A stretch of 64,000 bases of DNA from G963678445 sp963678445. Lineage in GTDB: Bacteria; Hydrogenedentota; Hydrogenedentia; Hydrogenedentales; G963678445. Position 1 is the first letter of the stretch; each line of letters begins with the position of its first letter. The stretch covers positions 558,001-622,000 of the forward strand of contig OY782877.1 in assembly GCA_963678445.1 (NCBI GenBank), read 5' to 3'. Shown here one piece after another: positions 35,435-44,546 of the stretch. The translations under genes were made by a program, and so were the position numbers. The notes beneath the pieces are model-generated. The model made no database searches and was not told the origin of the DNA. It saw only the letters and a list, made by a program, of their open reading frames with translations.

Positions 35435-37120
35435 AGAGTGTCTAAAAAGTTTTTTCATGCAGCGAGTTTCCTTGGCCTTGGCGCAGTGGGCCGTTGATTC
35501 GGCAATAGCGTACGGAAAAAGTCCCACGAAGGGGCAAATGTGCCTGGTTGAGACTCTTTTGATTCCGTTAGGGCGATAAACACCCCAGATTCCGACGTGT
35601 TGTAGGGGGGAAGTGTGTTAATTTTCTCGCTTTTCCAGAGTTTGAATATCTTGTGTAGATTGTAGGTGGCGCAAACCATGGCCCATTGAGCTTGTATGTT
35701 GTCGAGCCCGCAAACGGTGAATCGCCTGAATCCAAGGTGCTGTTTGATGAAGGCGAAGACGGGTTCGATGAGGTAGCCTCGCTTTTTCAGGTCAGCTTGA
35801 ACTATCGGGTCTGTTTGTTTATCGCGTTGGCGCTTGATGACTGCGTTGTATTGGTTCAAGTCTACCGTGCGGCCTGTCTTCTTTTTGGTGCATTGGGCGC
35901 GGTGGGGACAGCTGGTGTTGGTGCAGTGGTATCGACGTAGGTGATAGCCTCTTTCTTTGCGGTAGCGCGTGCCTTGAAAACGAAGTTCGCTGTCGTGGGG
36001 GCAGATGAGGATGTCGCGTTCTGCGTCGTATATGAAATTGCTGGCGGCATAGGGCTTTTGGGGATTGGGACGCATGCTTTGGGGCAGTGCGACAACGACG
36101 TCGCGTTCTTCTTTTTCGGCTTGCTCGAATTGGCGACCGGTCGCGTAACCAGTGTCCGCCAAGGTGCGTTCGGCACTCTGGCCCGCTTGCTCTTGTACCT
36201 TGTCGAGCATGGCGTTGAGTTGCTGTTCATCGTTGCAATCTGTTGTCGCCTCGCAGGCGACAAGGATGCCGCAAGTCTCATCGGCCACCGCTTGCCCGTT
36301 GTAGGCAAAGGCGTTTCGGTTTTGTTCCTTGCAAGGCATGACGCAAGCATCTTCATCGCTTGGGTGCAGGTGTTCCTTGTCAGTTTCCTGCAGGCGTTGC
36401 AATGCGCTACGCACTTTTTTGCGTAGCGCCTGGCGCTCTCCCAATTCCTTTGGCAATGCATCATCAGGCGTGTCGCACACGCTGGTTTCTTCCAGCTGTT
36501 TTTCCAGCTCCGTGATTCTACTGTCCAGTTTTTCCAGCAACGCCAACAGCTTCTTTTTGTGCCATCCCCCGCGATTGGCCACCCGTGCGGCGATTTTCGT
36601 ACCATCGACGGCATGCAATACAAAGCCCACCATATCCGCTTCAACGGCGACCCGCACCGTTTTTTTGAAGAGATTTCGAATTCCCTTTTTATTGCTACGA
36701 AAAAAGTTGTTCAAGGTATTATGGTCCGGCCTGTGCATCCCCGCCAGCCAGACGAATCCGATGTGATCCCGGCACGCCCTTTCCAGCTTACGCGACGAAC
36801 GTATGCGTTCGAAATACCCATAAAGCCACAATTTAAGCAACAGCTGTGCGCTATAAGCGGGCCGCCCCTTTTCCCCGCTGGCCCAAACGATTTCCACTTC
36901 CTCAAGATTCAACGCCTCTACGAATTCCCTTATAAAACGCGCCGGATGGGTAGGTTCAATCCAATCCTCCAACGAAGGAGGAAGCAAAAACGCCTGCGAA
37001 TAATCCGCGTCAATTAGAAGCGCCATTTCATACCTCCGTCCAAGTTCTATGCCGGTCAACCGAGAATAATTATACAAAACACCTAAATAATAATCTATTT
37101 AAAAACTTTTTAGACACTCT
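35435..37120. mobile_element. IS1182-family insertion sequence, complete
   Basis: A 1686-bp element bounded by perfect 20-bp terminal inverted repeats (agagtgtctaaaaagttttt at 35435-35454; complement at 37101-37120). The flanks repeat gaggac on both sides: a 6-bp target duplication, or 4-bp agga if the inverted repeats are counted as 21 bp. A single intact transposase gene fills it. Removing the element plus one duplication restores the palindromic repeat seen at 33.7 kb, which proves the insertion order. Confidence 0.93.
35455..37026 (-). CDS. IS1182-family DDE transposase
   Basis: A 523-residue transposase; the start is ATG 37026 with GGAGG six nt upstream. The N-terminal DUF772 domain is plain (LPPSLEDWIEPTHPARFIREFVEALNL, LLLKLWLYGYFERIRSSRKLERAC). 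The catalytic core shows VDGTKIAARVANRGG (first Asp), ERTLADTGYATG (second Asp) and GYLIEPVFAFIKQHLGFRRF (Glu). The frame is intact, so the element may still be active. Confidence 0.95.
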   Translation of the reverse strand: MALLIDADYSQAFLLPPSLEDWIEPTHPARFIREFVEALNLEEVEIVWASGEKGRPAYSAQLLLKLWLYGYFERIRSSRKLERACRDHIGFVWLAGMHRPDHNTLNNFFRSNKKGIRNLFKKTVRVAVEADMVGFVLHAVDGTKIAARVANRGGWHKKKLLALLEKLDSRITELEKQLEETSVCDTPDDALPKELGERQALRKKVRSALQRLQETDKEHLHPSDEDACVMPCKEQNRNAFAYNGQAVADETCGILVACEATTDCNDEQQLNAMLDKVQEQAGQSAERTLADTGYATGRQFEQAEKEERDVVVALPQSMRPNPQKPYAASNFIYDAERDILICPHDSELRFQGTRYRKERGYHLRRYHCTNTSCPHRAQCTKKKTGRTVDLNQYNAVIKRQRDKQTDPIVQADLKKRGYLIEPVFAFIKQHLGFRRFTVCGLDNIQAQWAMVCATYNLHKIFKLWKSEKINTLPPYNTSESGVFIALTESKESQPGTFAPSWDFFRTLLPNQRPTAPRPRKLAA

Positions 37121-37126
37121 GAGGAC

Positions 37127-37142
37127 CGTGGGAACGAGAAAA
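37127..37142. repeat. Right remainder of the IS-interrupted palindromic element
   Basis: Sequence cgtgggaacgagaaaa completes the second palindrome begun at 35421-35434. Confidence 0.8.
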
Positions 37143-37165
37143 GACAGCATTGTACAGGTATTCCT

Positions 37166-37600
37166 CTACCCCTCCTGCATCGCCAATTTTTCATCCCGTA
37201 TACGCGCCTTTCGCATCAGCCATAGATGCCGCGCCATCACAAGGATTGAAAGCAGATACGATCCAATCAGTATCATAGGACCAACTAAAAATGACCCGTT
37301 TTGTAGCCAGCCACCGTGATGATAAAGACTATTACCAACTAGTGCTAGCAAAAGGCATGTAAAACAACTCAATGCAAATAACGTCCTCAGATTCCCAGCT
37401 CGAATCCCGTAGACTGATAAAAATGCAAAAAAGAAAACCAAAAGAATCTTACCAATAAAAACCAAAGAATCCAGACTAAAGACATCAAGCAAAACCATAG
37501 GTAAAGCAGGGCCAAACATTATGATCCACAAACCCGCCACAGTATAGGCGAGAACCTTTCGTGAATGACAAAGGGATTCGATTTTACTATCCAGTTCCAT
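37166..37600 (-). CDS. Small four-helix membrane protein, copy B of a local family
   Basis: A 144-residue paralogue of the protein at 25686-26120. The N-terminus (MELDSKIESLCHSRKVLAYTVAGLW) and C-terminus (ARHLWLMRKARIRDEKLAMQEG) are nearly identical, while the central helices differ more. Start chosen at ATG 37600 to match copy A; an ATG further upstream has no support in the other copy. It lies directly beside the palindromic element and IS. Function unknown. Confidence 0.75.
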   Translation of the reverse strand: MELDSKIESLCHSRKVLAYTVAGLWIIMFGPALPMVLLDVFSLDSLVFIGKILLVFFFAFLSVYGIRAGNLRTLFALSCFTCLLLALVGNSLYHHGGWLQNGSFLVGPMILIGSYLLSILVMARHLWLMRKARIRDEKLAMQEG

Positions 37601-37731
37601 TATTTTTCCCATCACGTTGACATTCAAGTACGAACGATTAAGAAGCAAAGCTAAGCAGGCAATTTTGTATCCATCTTATCCTGCGTGCTGACAAAACGGT
37701 GCAGCGGGCAATTATACGAAAGGATTCTAGC

Positions 37732-38238
37732 TTATTTATCGTGCCTATTGCTATTGGCATGTCTGGATAGAAAAAGTTTATGAGGAGATGCGGGAAGTAG
37801 TCGATGTACGCGCCGTTTGTATTCACGGTAGGCCTCACCGTATTTTTCTTCAAGCCACTGCTCTTCTTTGTAGAGCAGGCTGCGCAGCACGATATACATG
37901 ATCACTGGAATCGCCAGCAGTATCGGGGCACGGAAGAAAAGGAGTATGCCGGGGGCAAGAAACAAGATCCATGCGGCATAAATCGGGTTGCGGCAAAGTG
38001 CAAAGACGCCGCTGGTACAAAGCTCTTCTGCGTTGAAGCCCTTCACCAGGGTAATGGCGGACCATAGCAGAAAGGGAAAACCGATGAGTATAAGTAACGC
38101 GGCAAGGGTGTAGAAGCACCAGGGTGGAACAGAGGTCATCACCAGCGAATCGTGGAATAGAAAAGCAGCCAGCATAATGGGTAGGGACAGCAAGATGCTC
38201 CCTAAAGCCCATTTCCCGCCAATTCCCCAAACAGTCAT
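37732..38238 (-). CDS. Isoprenylcysteine carboxyl methyltransferase-like membrane protein
   Basis: A 168-residue protein from ATG 38238, which has GGGAG about 7 nt upstream; the longer frame to 38349 lacks a site. Four or five hydrophobic helices end in the ICMT/PEMT signature: LCTSGVFALCRNPIYAAWILFLAPG and LLYKEEQWLEEKYGEAYREYKRRVHRLLP (the RNPxY and E-x2-L-x2-xxG-xxY-x2-Y motifs). Such bacterial proteins methylate lipids or small molecules with S-adenosylmethionine; the substrate is unknown. Confidence 0.85.
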   Translation of the reverse strand: MTVWGIGGKWALGSILLSLPIMLAAFLFHDSLVMTSVPPWCFYTLAALLILIGFPFLLWSAITLVKGFNAEELCTSGVFALCRNPIYAAWILFLAPGILLFFRAPILLAIPVIMYIVLRSLLYKEEQWLEEKYGEAYREYKRRVHRLLPASPHKLFLSRHANSNRHDK

Positions 38239-38485
38239 AGTAGGTCTCCCATTTCTGCCAGTGGACACGCGACGCCTTAAATCTTCCCGCCAGCATAGCG
38301 CCACAGCCCGCCTCACCTCAAACACGGTAGCGCGTTTTTTTGAGCACATTAACGCAGTTAACCGTGAAATGGGCTTTTAAGTATCAGTCCCCCCGGCTTC
38401 TTTTCCTTTCCGCAGTCTGAGGGCAGGAGGAAACGCGTTGGCTTCGGATGTATAATAAGGGCTGCGTTATTCGGAGGTTGTCGCT

Positions 38486-41400
38486 GTGCCGTTTTATGCC
38501 GATTTACATATCCATTCCAAATATTCACGGGCTACAAGTCGCAATTGTGACTTGGAGCACTTACTCTTTGGGGCGCGTAGAAAGGGAATTGCCGTACTGG
38601 GTGCAGGCGATTTTACGCATCCGGAATGGGTGGCCGAATTACGGGAAAAGCTACAACCCGCCGAACCAGGTCTGTTCCGGCTACAGCCCGATCTGGCCAA
38701 GGCTGCGCTGCAGGATTTACCGCCCTCATGCGCAGGAGAAACCCGCTTCATACTATCCTCCGAAATTTCTACTATCTATAAAAAGGGCGATAAAACGCGC
38801 AAGGTGCACCATCTCATCCTGGCCCCCGATTTTGACCATGTCGCCCGCCTGACCGCTTCGCTGGCGCGTGTGGGCAATCTGAAGGCGGACGGACGCCCCA
38901 TTCTCGGACTGGACTCGCGGGATCTGCTCGAAATGGTCTTGGAATCTGGTGAGGGGGCCTATCTGATCCCTGCACATATCTGGACACCTTGGTTTTCCGC
39001 ACTCGGCTCCAAGTCGGGCTTCGATGCCATATCGGAATGCTATGGCGATCTGGCAGAGCACATTTTTGCGGTCGAAACCGGCCTCTCTTCTGACCCGCCC
39101 ATGAATTGGCGGCTTTCTTCGCTCGACCGCTATCGGCTGGTGTCGAATTCGGATGCGCACTCCCCGCCAAATCTCGGACGCAATGCCTGCGTATTCACGT
39201 GTGAGATGGATTATTTCGCCATGCGAAACGCCCTCGAAACCGGTGAGGGTTACGGCGGCACGGTCGAATTCTATCCGGAAAAAGGGAAATACCATCTCGA
39301 CGGCCATCGTAAATGTGGCGTCTGCCTGCCGCCCACAGAAACACGGCGGCTAGAGGGACGCTGTCCGGTGTGTGGAAAACCGTTGGTGGTGGGCGTTATG
39401 CACCGTGTTGAGGCGCTGGCGGATCGTCCCGAGGGCGCGCGTCGACCCGACGCCGACCCATTTCGTAGTCTCATTCCACTACCCGAAATCCTCTCGGAAC
39501 TTGAGCGGGTGGGCGCGGGCAGCAAAAAGGTGGCGCGTCTATACGAATCCCTTCTCATGCGTTTGGGACCGGAACTCCCTCTTCTGGAGCATACCGCCCT
39601 GGACGAAGTAGCCCGGCATAGTTCCGGACTCCTGGTCGAAGCACTCCGGCGCATGCGTACCGGTGAAGTAATCCGCGAACCCGGCTATGATGGCGAATAC
39701 GGTCGCATCCGCCTCTTTACACCCGACGAGGTACACCGAGACGCAGCCACACCACTGCTCTTTCCCGAAGTGGCCGTGACGTCAACGACGACACCAGCGC
39801 AATCCGAGAGGCCCAAACCGTCCATCGTGACGAAGACGCAGACAAAAAGGGCCCATAAAACAAGTCCAAACCCGAAGGAGAAAACTCAGCCCACCTCGTT
39901 GCTGGACGGGCTGGATGCGGAACAGCGTGCCGCTGCCCAAACCCTGGAAGGACCTGTGCTGATTGTAGCCGGACCGGGCACGGGCAAGACCCGCACACTC
40001 ACCCATCGCCTTGCGTATCTCATAAAAGAGGGAGGAGCCGTCCCTCAGCACTGCCTTGCAATTACCTTCACCCGCCGTGCTGCCCAGGAGATGCAGGAAC
40101 GTCTTGCGCTATTGTTGCCCGACTCCGCTCCCATCCCCGTTCGCACTTTCCATGCGCTGGGGCTTGAACTGCTGCGTGAACAGGCCGCGCATGCAGGGCT
40201 CCCAACAAATTTCTCGGTCGCGGATGAAACGGAACAAATGGAACAGCTTGCCCGGCTCAGTGGTCTCTCTGGTAAACGCCTGCAACAACAATGGAAAGAA
40301 ATCAGCTGCTGTAAACGGGAAGGAAAGCGCCCAGCACCCGGCTCTGAATCGGAAGCGTTCTTTACTGCGTATGAAACCAGCCTGCGCAAGGATGGACTGG
40401 TGGACTTTGATGATCTGCTGTCTCTTCCCGTACACCTGCTGGAGTCGGATCAGAATCTGGTTGAAACTTACCGGACTCGTTTTCGATGGATCTGCGTGGA
40501 TGAGTATCAGGACATTGATGCGATGCAGTACCGCCTGCTGCGTCTGTTAATGCCGGACAACGGAAACCTCTGTGCTATCGGCGACCCCGATCAGGCAATC
40601 TACAGTTTCCGTGGTGCGGATCGCGGCTTCTTCCAACGCTTTCAACAGGATTATCCTGGGGCAAAGATATACACGCTCAAACGCAGTTACCGTTGCCCTC
40701 GCACCATCCTCGACGCCTCTTCCCAAGTGATGGAAGCTGCTGAACCCGACCGTGTACGACTTGAAGCGCTTCTCGATACTCCCGATCGAATCATGATCCA
40801 TCAGGCCCCTACCGGTCGTGCGGAAGCCGAATTCGTGGTACAAACCATGGAAGCCCTCCTTGGGGGACACACGCTATTCTCACTGGACAGCGGACGCAGT
40901 GAAGGCCACAGCGGTCTAGACCTTGGTTTTTCCGACTTCGCTGTGCTCTACCGCACAGCAGCCCAGGCCGATCTGCTTTCTGAAGCCTTGGCGCGATCCG
41001 GTATCCCCTTCCAGCGCTGTTCCCATCAACGCCTGAGCGACGATCCTGTAGTACGCGAACTCATTGCCCTCCTTCGTCTCCAGACCAACGAGGGAACGGT
41101 ACAAGAACGTCTGGACCGCGCTATTCAGGCGTTACGCACCACTGGAAGCCAGGAGGAATTTCAGGTGTCACCGCCTGAAAGTGCTACCCAACCCGATCCG
41201 ATAGAACTCGCCTGCCTTCGCCTGACGCCTCTGGCGGCAAGCTGCGACAAGGATCTCACCCGTTTCCTCGATACCTTGGCACTGGGCGAAGAAACAGATT
41301 GCTGGGATCCCCGGGCGCAACGGGTTTCCCTACTCACCCTTCACGCGGCTAAAGGCCTTGAATTCCCCGTGGTCTTCATCACCGGCTGCGCCGACCGCAT

Positions 41401-41662
41401 CCTCCCCCTCTATTGGGGAGACCACTTATCCCATGCCGCACTCGAAGAAGAACGCCGCCTGTTCTACGTCGGTATGACCCGCGCCCAATCCCGACTCCTC
41501 CTCTCCGCCCCCCAACACATGCCCTGGCGCGGCAAAAAACGCACCTTCACCCCCTCGCCGTTTTTAGAAGAAATCAAAGAGCAACTACTAGAACGCCGAC
41601 AACCTACCCTGCCCCATCGTCCAGCCCCACCCGCCTCGGAACAAATGCAACTCTTCCCGTAG
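38486..41662 (+). CDS. Endonuclease Q-like PHP nuclease fused to UvrD/Rep-type helicase
   Basis: A 1058-residue protein beginning at GTG 38486 with CGGAGG eight nt upstream. Residues 1-~430 match the EndoQ/TIGR00375 family: FYADLHIHSKYSRATS and GAGDFTHPEW (PHP metal ligands), IPAHIWTPWFSALGSKSGFD, a zinc site CGVC...CPVC and GVMHRVEALADRP. EndoQ cuts DNA 5' to deaminated bases. After a basic linker, residues ~465-1050 are an SF1A helicase: GPGTGKTRTL (Walker A), TFTRRAAQEM, CVDEYQDID (Walker B), GDPDQAIYSFRGAD, LTLHAAKGLEFPVVF and YVGMTRAQSRLLL. The fusion suggests incision followed by strand unwinding in repair. Confidence 0.92.
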   Translation: MPFYADLHIHSKYSRATSRNCDLEHLLFGARRKGIAVLGAGDFTHPEWVAELREKLQPAEPGLFRLQPDLAKAALQDLPPSCAGETRFILSSEISTIYKKGDKTRKVHHLILAPDFDHVARLTASLARVGNLKADGRPILGLDSRDLLEMVLESGEGAYLIPAHIWTPWFSALGSKSGFDAISECYGDLAEHIFAVETGLSSDPPMNWRLSSLDRYRLVSNSDAHSPPNLGRNACVFTCEMDYFAMRNALETGEGYGGTVEFYPEKGKYHLDGHRKCGVCLPPTETRRLEGRCPVCGKPLVVGVMHRVEALADRPEGARRPDADPFRSLIPLPEILSELERVGAGSKKVARLYESLLMRLGPELPLLEHTALDEVARHSSGLLVEALRRMRTGEVIREPGYDGEYGRIRLFTPDEVHRDAATPLLFPEVAVTSTTTPAQSERPKPSIVTKTQTKRAHKTSPNPKEKTQPTSLLDGLDAEQRAAAQTLEGPVLIVAGPGTGKTRTLTHRLAYLIKEGGAVPQHCLAITFTRRAAQEMQERLALLLPDSAPIPVRTFHALGLELLREQAAHAGLPTNFSVADETEQMEQLARLSGLSGKRLQQQWKEISCCKREGKRPAPGSESEAFFTAYETSLRKDGLVDFDDLLSLPVHLLESDQNLVETYRTRFRWICVDEYQDIDAMQYRLLRLLMPDNGNLCAIGDPDQAIYSFRGADRGFFQRFQQDYPGAKIYTLKRSYRCPRTILDASSQVMEAAEPDRVRLEALLDTPDRIMIHQAPTGRAEAEFVVQTMEALLGGHTLFSLDSGRSEGHSGLDLGFSDFAVLYRTAAQADLLSEALARSGIPFQRCSHQRLSDDPVVRELIALLRLQTNEGTVQERLDRAIQALRTTGSQEEFQVSPPESATQPDPIELACLRLTPLAASCDKDLTRFLDTLALGEETDCWDPRAQRVSLLTLHAAKGLEFPVVFITGCADRILPLYWGDHLSHAALEEERRLFYVGMTRAQSRLLLSAPQHMPWRGKKRTFTPSPFLEEIKEQLLERRQPTLPHRPAPPASEQMQLFP

Positions 41663-41708
41663 CAACAGGAAGTGCTTGTATAAATAGCCCACACCTGGAG
41701 TCCTAAAA

Positions 41709-41736
41709 AAAAGACGGACAATACTGTCCGTCTTTT
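41709..41736. terminator. Bidirectional Rho-independent terminator
   Basis: A 12-bp stem aaaagacggaca/tgtccgtctttt with a 4-nt loop and T tracts on both strands. It separates the EndoQ-UvrD gene (plus) from tRNA-Pro (minus). Confidence 0.88.
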
Positions 41737-41806
41737 GACCTTGCTTTTACTCCACTAACTCTAAAGGCGAGCTACCGTAAGTCCAACGGCCTGAGTGGAT
41801 TAAAAA

Positions 41807-41884
41807 TGGTCGGGGTGAGAGGATTTGAACCTCCGGCCTCTTCGTCCCGAACGAAGCGCGCTAACCGGGCTGCGCTACACCCCG
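41807..41884 (-). tRNA. tRNA-Pro(CGG)
   Basis: Acceptor CGGGGTG/CACCCCG, anticodon loop TTCGGGA giving CGG, T arm GGTTCAAATCC, encoded CCA. Seventy-eight nucleotides including CCA. Confidence 0.95.
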
Positions 41885-42142
41885 AAATGTGGGCGTATTG
41901 TAGCGTATCTTTTGAGGGTATATCAAGGAAGCTCGCGTTTTTTTTCTGGTATCAGGTTCGTATATTAGTACATAATTTTATAGGTGGCCGTCTGGGGCGG
42001 TTGAAATATCCGTGCGCTAACCAGCGGGGAGCGTAGCTGCGCGGTATATACTGGATTGTTGTCGCTGTTTGCAGCCCGGCCTCTTTGAAACTGTTGACGC
42101 CGGATTTGTGTTGGAATCTATTTAACCTTGGGAGGCTTGATG

Positions 42143-42811
42143 ATGGAATATCTTAGGATGGGATTGCTTATTCTTCTTGGCGTGGGGCTAATGCTCAGTA
42201 CGCACGCATCGGAAAACCGTTGGGAGAGTGCGATTGCTGCTTTTGAAGCGCAAGATAAAAAGGAAGCACAGGAGAAGAATGAAATTCTATTTCTAGGGAG
42301 TTCCAGCATCCGCATGTGGGATATTAAAAAGTTTTTCCCGGATTTACCCGCCTTGAATCGTGGTTTTGGCGGCTCAACGATTGCCGATGTAAACCTGTTT
42401 TTTGATCGACTTGTTACGGTCTATGCACCCCGCACTATTGTGTTTTACTCGGGTGACAATGACATTGCAAATGGGAATTCCGCGGAAGAGGTACTGGAGG
42501 ACTTCAAGACGTTTTTTACGAGATTACGAACGGTCTTGCCTGAAACCCGGTTGGTGTTAATCTCAATTAAACCAAGCATCGCCCGTTGGCACTGTTTTAA
42601 AGAGATACATAAAGCCAATGCGTTGCTGCAAGAGTATGTTTTGAATCAGAAAAACACCTGCTATGTGGATAGTGAAACGACGATGCTGAATCAGGATGGA
42701 AAACCTGACAAAAGCCTTTTATTAGAAGACGGGCTGCATCTGAATGAGGCCGGTTATACAGCGTGGACGAAACTCGTTGTACCTTGTTTGCAGGACGACA
42801 AAAAGGAGTAG
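42143..42811 (+). CDS. Secreted SGNH/GDSL-type hydrolase
   Basis: A ~222-residue protein with a signal peptide (LLILLGVGLMLSTHAS). SGNH blocks are ILFLGSSSIRMWD (catalytic Ser in block I), LNRGFGGSTIADV (Gly, block II), FYSGDNDIANG (Asn, block III) and DGLHLNEAGY (Asp and His, block V). Enzymes of this fold are esterases acting on acylated carbohydrates or lipids. ATGs at 42140 and 42143 follow GGGAGG at 42130-42135; the second has better spacing. A weak hairpin with eight T at 42856-42868 may end the transcript. Confidence 0.88.
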   Translation: MEYLRMGLLILLGVGLMLSTHASENRWESAIAAFEAQDKKEAQEKNEILFLGSSSIRMWDIKKFFPDLPALNRGFGGSTIADVNLFFDRLVTVYAPRTIVFYSGDNDIANGNSAEEVLEDFKTFFTRLRTVLPETRLVLISIKPSIARWHCFKEIHKANALLQEYVLNQKNTCYVDSETTMLNQDGKPDKSLLLEDGLHLNEAGYTAWTKLVVPCLQDDKKE

Positions 42812-42894
42812 GCGCTTTTGAAAGTGCGCATACGCCCGTACTATTGTGCGGATGTCCGTTTTTTTTCTAGCACGGACCGCCCAACAACTTATCC

Positions 42895-42966
42895 CAAAAA
42901 TGAAACTTTATAGTGGTCAGGGATGGTGAAAACCACACGCTTGGTTTTATCCCTGGCCACTTTCGA
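42895..42966 (-). repeat. Dispersed structured repeat, shortened copy upstream of the MATE gene
   Basis: On the minus strand: GTGGCCAGGGATAAAACC...GTGTGGTTTTCACCATCCCTGACCACTATAAAGTTTCATTTTTGGG. The two ends pair over a long distance (gtggtcagggat/atccctggccac), giving a 12-bp stem not seen so clearly in other copies. Confidence 0.6.
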
Positions 42967-43003
42967 TTGTACAGGTCTCCAGGCCTGTTCGTGGAGTGAA
43001 ATA

Positions 43004-44470
43004 ATGAAGACGTTTACAGGCATATCAGAACCCCGTTGGACCAGCACACGTGAAGTACTCATGATGTCCGGCCCGATTATTTTAGGCTCGCTGTCATACA
43101 CCGTGATGGAGTTCTGCGACAAACTCATGGTCTCACAGTTGGGCACCAATGAAATCGCGGCGGCGGGTTCCGCATCGATCTGGTCCTGGATGCTGGGTAC
43201 GGTTTTGTTTGGCATAGTCGGATGCGTGGCCACATTTGTGGCGCAATGCATTGGACGCGACGAATACGCCCATTGCGCACGCTACACCTGGCAGGGAATC
43301 TATCTCTCCCTGGTGGCAGGTCTGGTCGCACTGCCCCTATGGCCGCTGTCGGGTTCCATATTCCGCCTGATGGGGCACAGCGCATCGGTAACACAATTGG
43401 AAGTCTCTTATTTTAATCTACGCCTGTTGGGCTATCTCCCCATGGCGGGAATCAGCGCGCTGGCCGCATTCTTCATGGCAATCAACCAACCGCGGATTCC
43501 CATGTATGTCGCCATGGTCGCCATGGTGCTCAACGTGGCGCTGAATTTCCTGCTGATCTTTGGCTCTCGCTCGCTGGGAATACCCGTGATAGAACTCTTT
43601 GGTTTTTCTCTGGCGACGCCACGCCTGGAATTGGGCGGGGCGGCCATCGCCACCGTACTGGCGCAGTGGCTCCAGATGGTATTGCTGCTGTGTGTTTTCC
43701 TCAACCGGAAATATCACAAAAAGTATGCCACACGTACAACCTGGGCTATCGATATACCCCGTATGCGCGAACTACTCAGCATTGGTCTTCCCAGTGGTTT
43801 CGGGATGTTCCTGGATGTAGCAAACTGGGGCATATTTACGAGTTTTATCATCGGACGTTTTGGATCGGACCAACTGGCAGCGCACAACATTGCGTTGAGC
43901 TTCATGCACATTTCATTTATGCCGGCAGTCGCCATGAGCCAGGGAATTTCAGCGATTGTAGGACAATGGATTGGCCGTCAGGATATTCCTCGCGCAAAGC
44001 TACGCACCTATACAGGCATCCGTATCACGGCGCTTTACATGATGATTATGGGCGCAACCTTTGCCATTTTCGGTGGCAGATTGGTTGGCTGGATGTTTAG
44101 CGACGACCCCGAAGTGATCTGCCTGGCGCATCGTCTGCTGATTCTGGCAGCCGTATTCCAGGGGTTCGATGCCGTCAACATCATCTGCATGGGTGCATTG
44201 CGAGGGGCTGGAGATACGCATTGGATGATGCGTGTCATGTTCGCAGCTGCGTATCTATTCTTCCTGCCCCTGAGTATTATTTGCTCGTTCACACTACATG
44301 GCGAAGCATTTGGCGCATGGATTGCGGCAACCGTGTACGTCACTGGTTTAAGTAGCATTTTGTTCAAACGCTTCCAGGGAGAACGTTGGCGCGACATTAA
44401 TATCTTCTCACAAACAGCGACTGCTACTGCAGCCCCCCCTGCTGCTGAATCTATGACAGACGCCGAGTAA
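43004..44470 (+). CDS. MATE-family multidrug/sodium efflux transporter
   Basis: A 488-residue, 12-helix transporter from ATG 43004 (GTGGAG eight nt upstream; the frame extends 5' only through the repeat element). Typical MATE segments are SGPIILGSLSYTVMEFCDKLMVSQLGTNEIAAAGSA, and in the second half IGLPSGFGMFLDVANWGIFTSFIIGRFGSDQLAAHNIAL and MPAVAMSQGISAIVGQWIGR. Substrate unknown; MATE proteins export cationic compounds using sodium or proton gradients. It ends 76 nt before argS, which converges on it. Confidence 0.93.
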   Translation: MKTFTGISEPRWTSTREVLMMSGPIILGSLSYTVMEFCDKLMVSQLGTNEIAAAGSASIWSWMLGTVLFGIVGCVATFVAQCIGRDEYAHCARYTWQGIYLSLVAGLVALPLWPLSGSIFRLMGHSASVTQLEVSYFNLRLLGYLPMAGISALAAFFMAINQPRIPMYVAMVAMVLNVALNFLLIFGSRSLGIPVIELFGFSLATPRLELGGAAIATVLAQWLQMVLLLCVFLNRKYHKKYATRTTWAIDIPRMRELLSIGLPSGFGMFLDVANWGIFTSFIIGRFGSDQLAAHNIALSFMHISFMPAVAMSQGISAIVGQWIGRQDIPRAKLRTYTGIRITALYMMIMGATFAIFGGRLVGWMFSDDPEVICLAHRLLILAAVFQGFDAVNIICMGALRGAGDTHWMMRVMFAAAYLFFLPLSIICSFTLHGEAFGAWIAATVYVTGLSSILFKRFQGERWRDINIFSQTATATAAPPAAESMTDAE

Positions 44471-44492
44471 CGTTCCGCCCTCCGACAAAAAA

Positions 44493-44524
44493 GGCGGGAA
44501 TCTTTGAAACCAAAGATTCCCGCC
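44493..44524 (-). terminator. Terminator for argS (also between convergent MATE gene)
   Basis: A perfect 14-bp stem ggcgggaatctttg/caaagattcccgcc with a 4-nt loop. The T tract (TTTTTT) follows on the minus strand, so argS is the main client. It also lies just after the MATE stop codon. Confidence 0.88.
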
Positions 44525-44546
44525 ATGACAAACAAATCCAGAAAGG

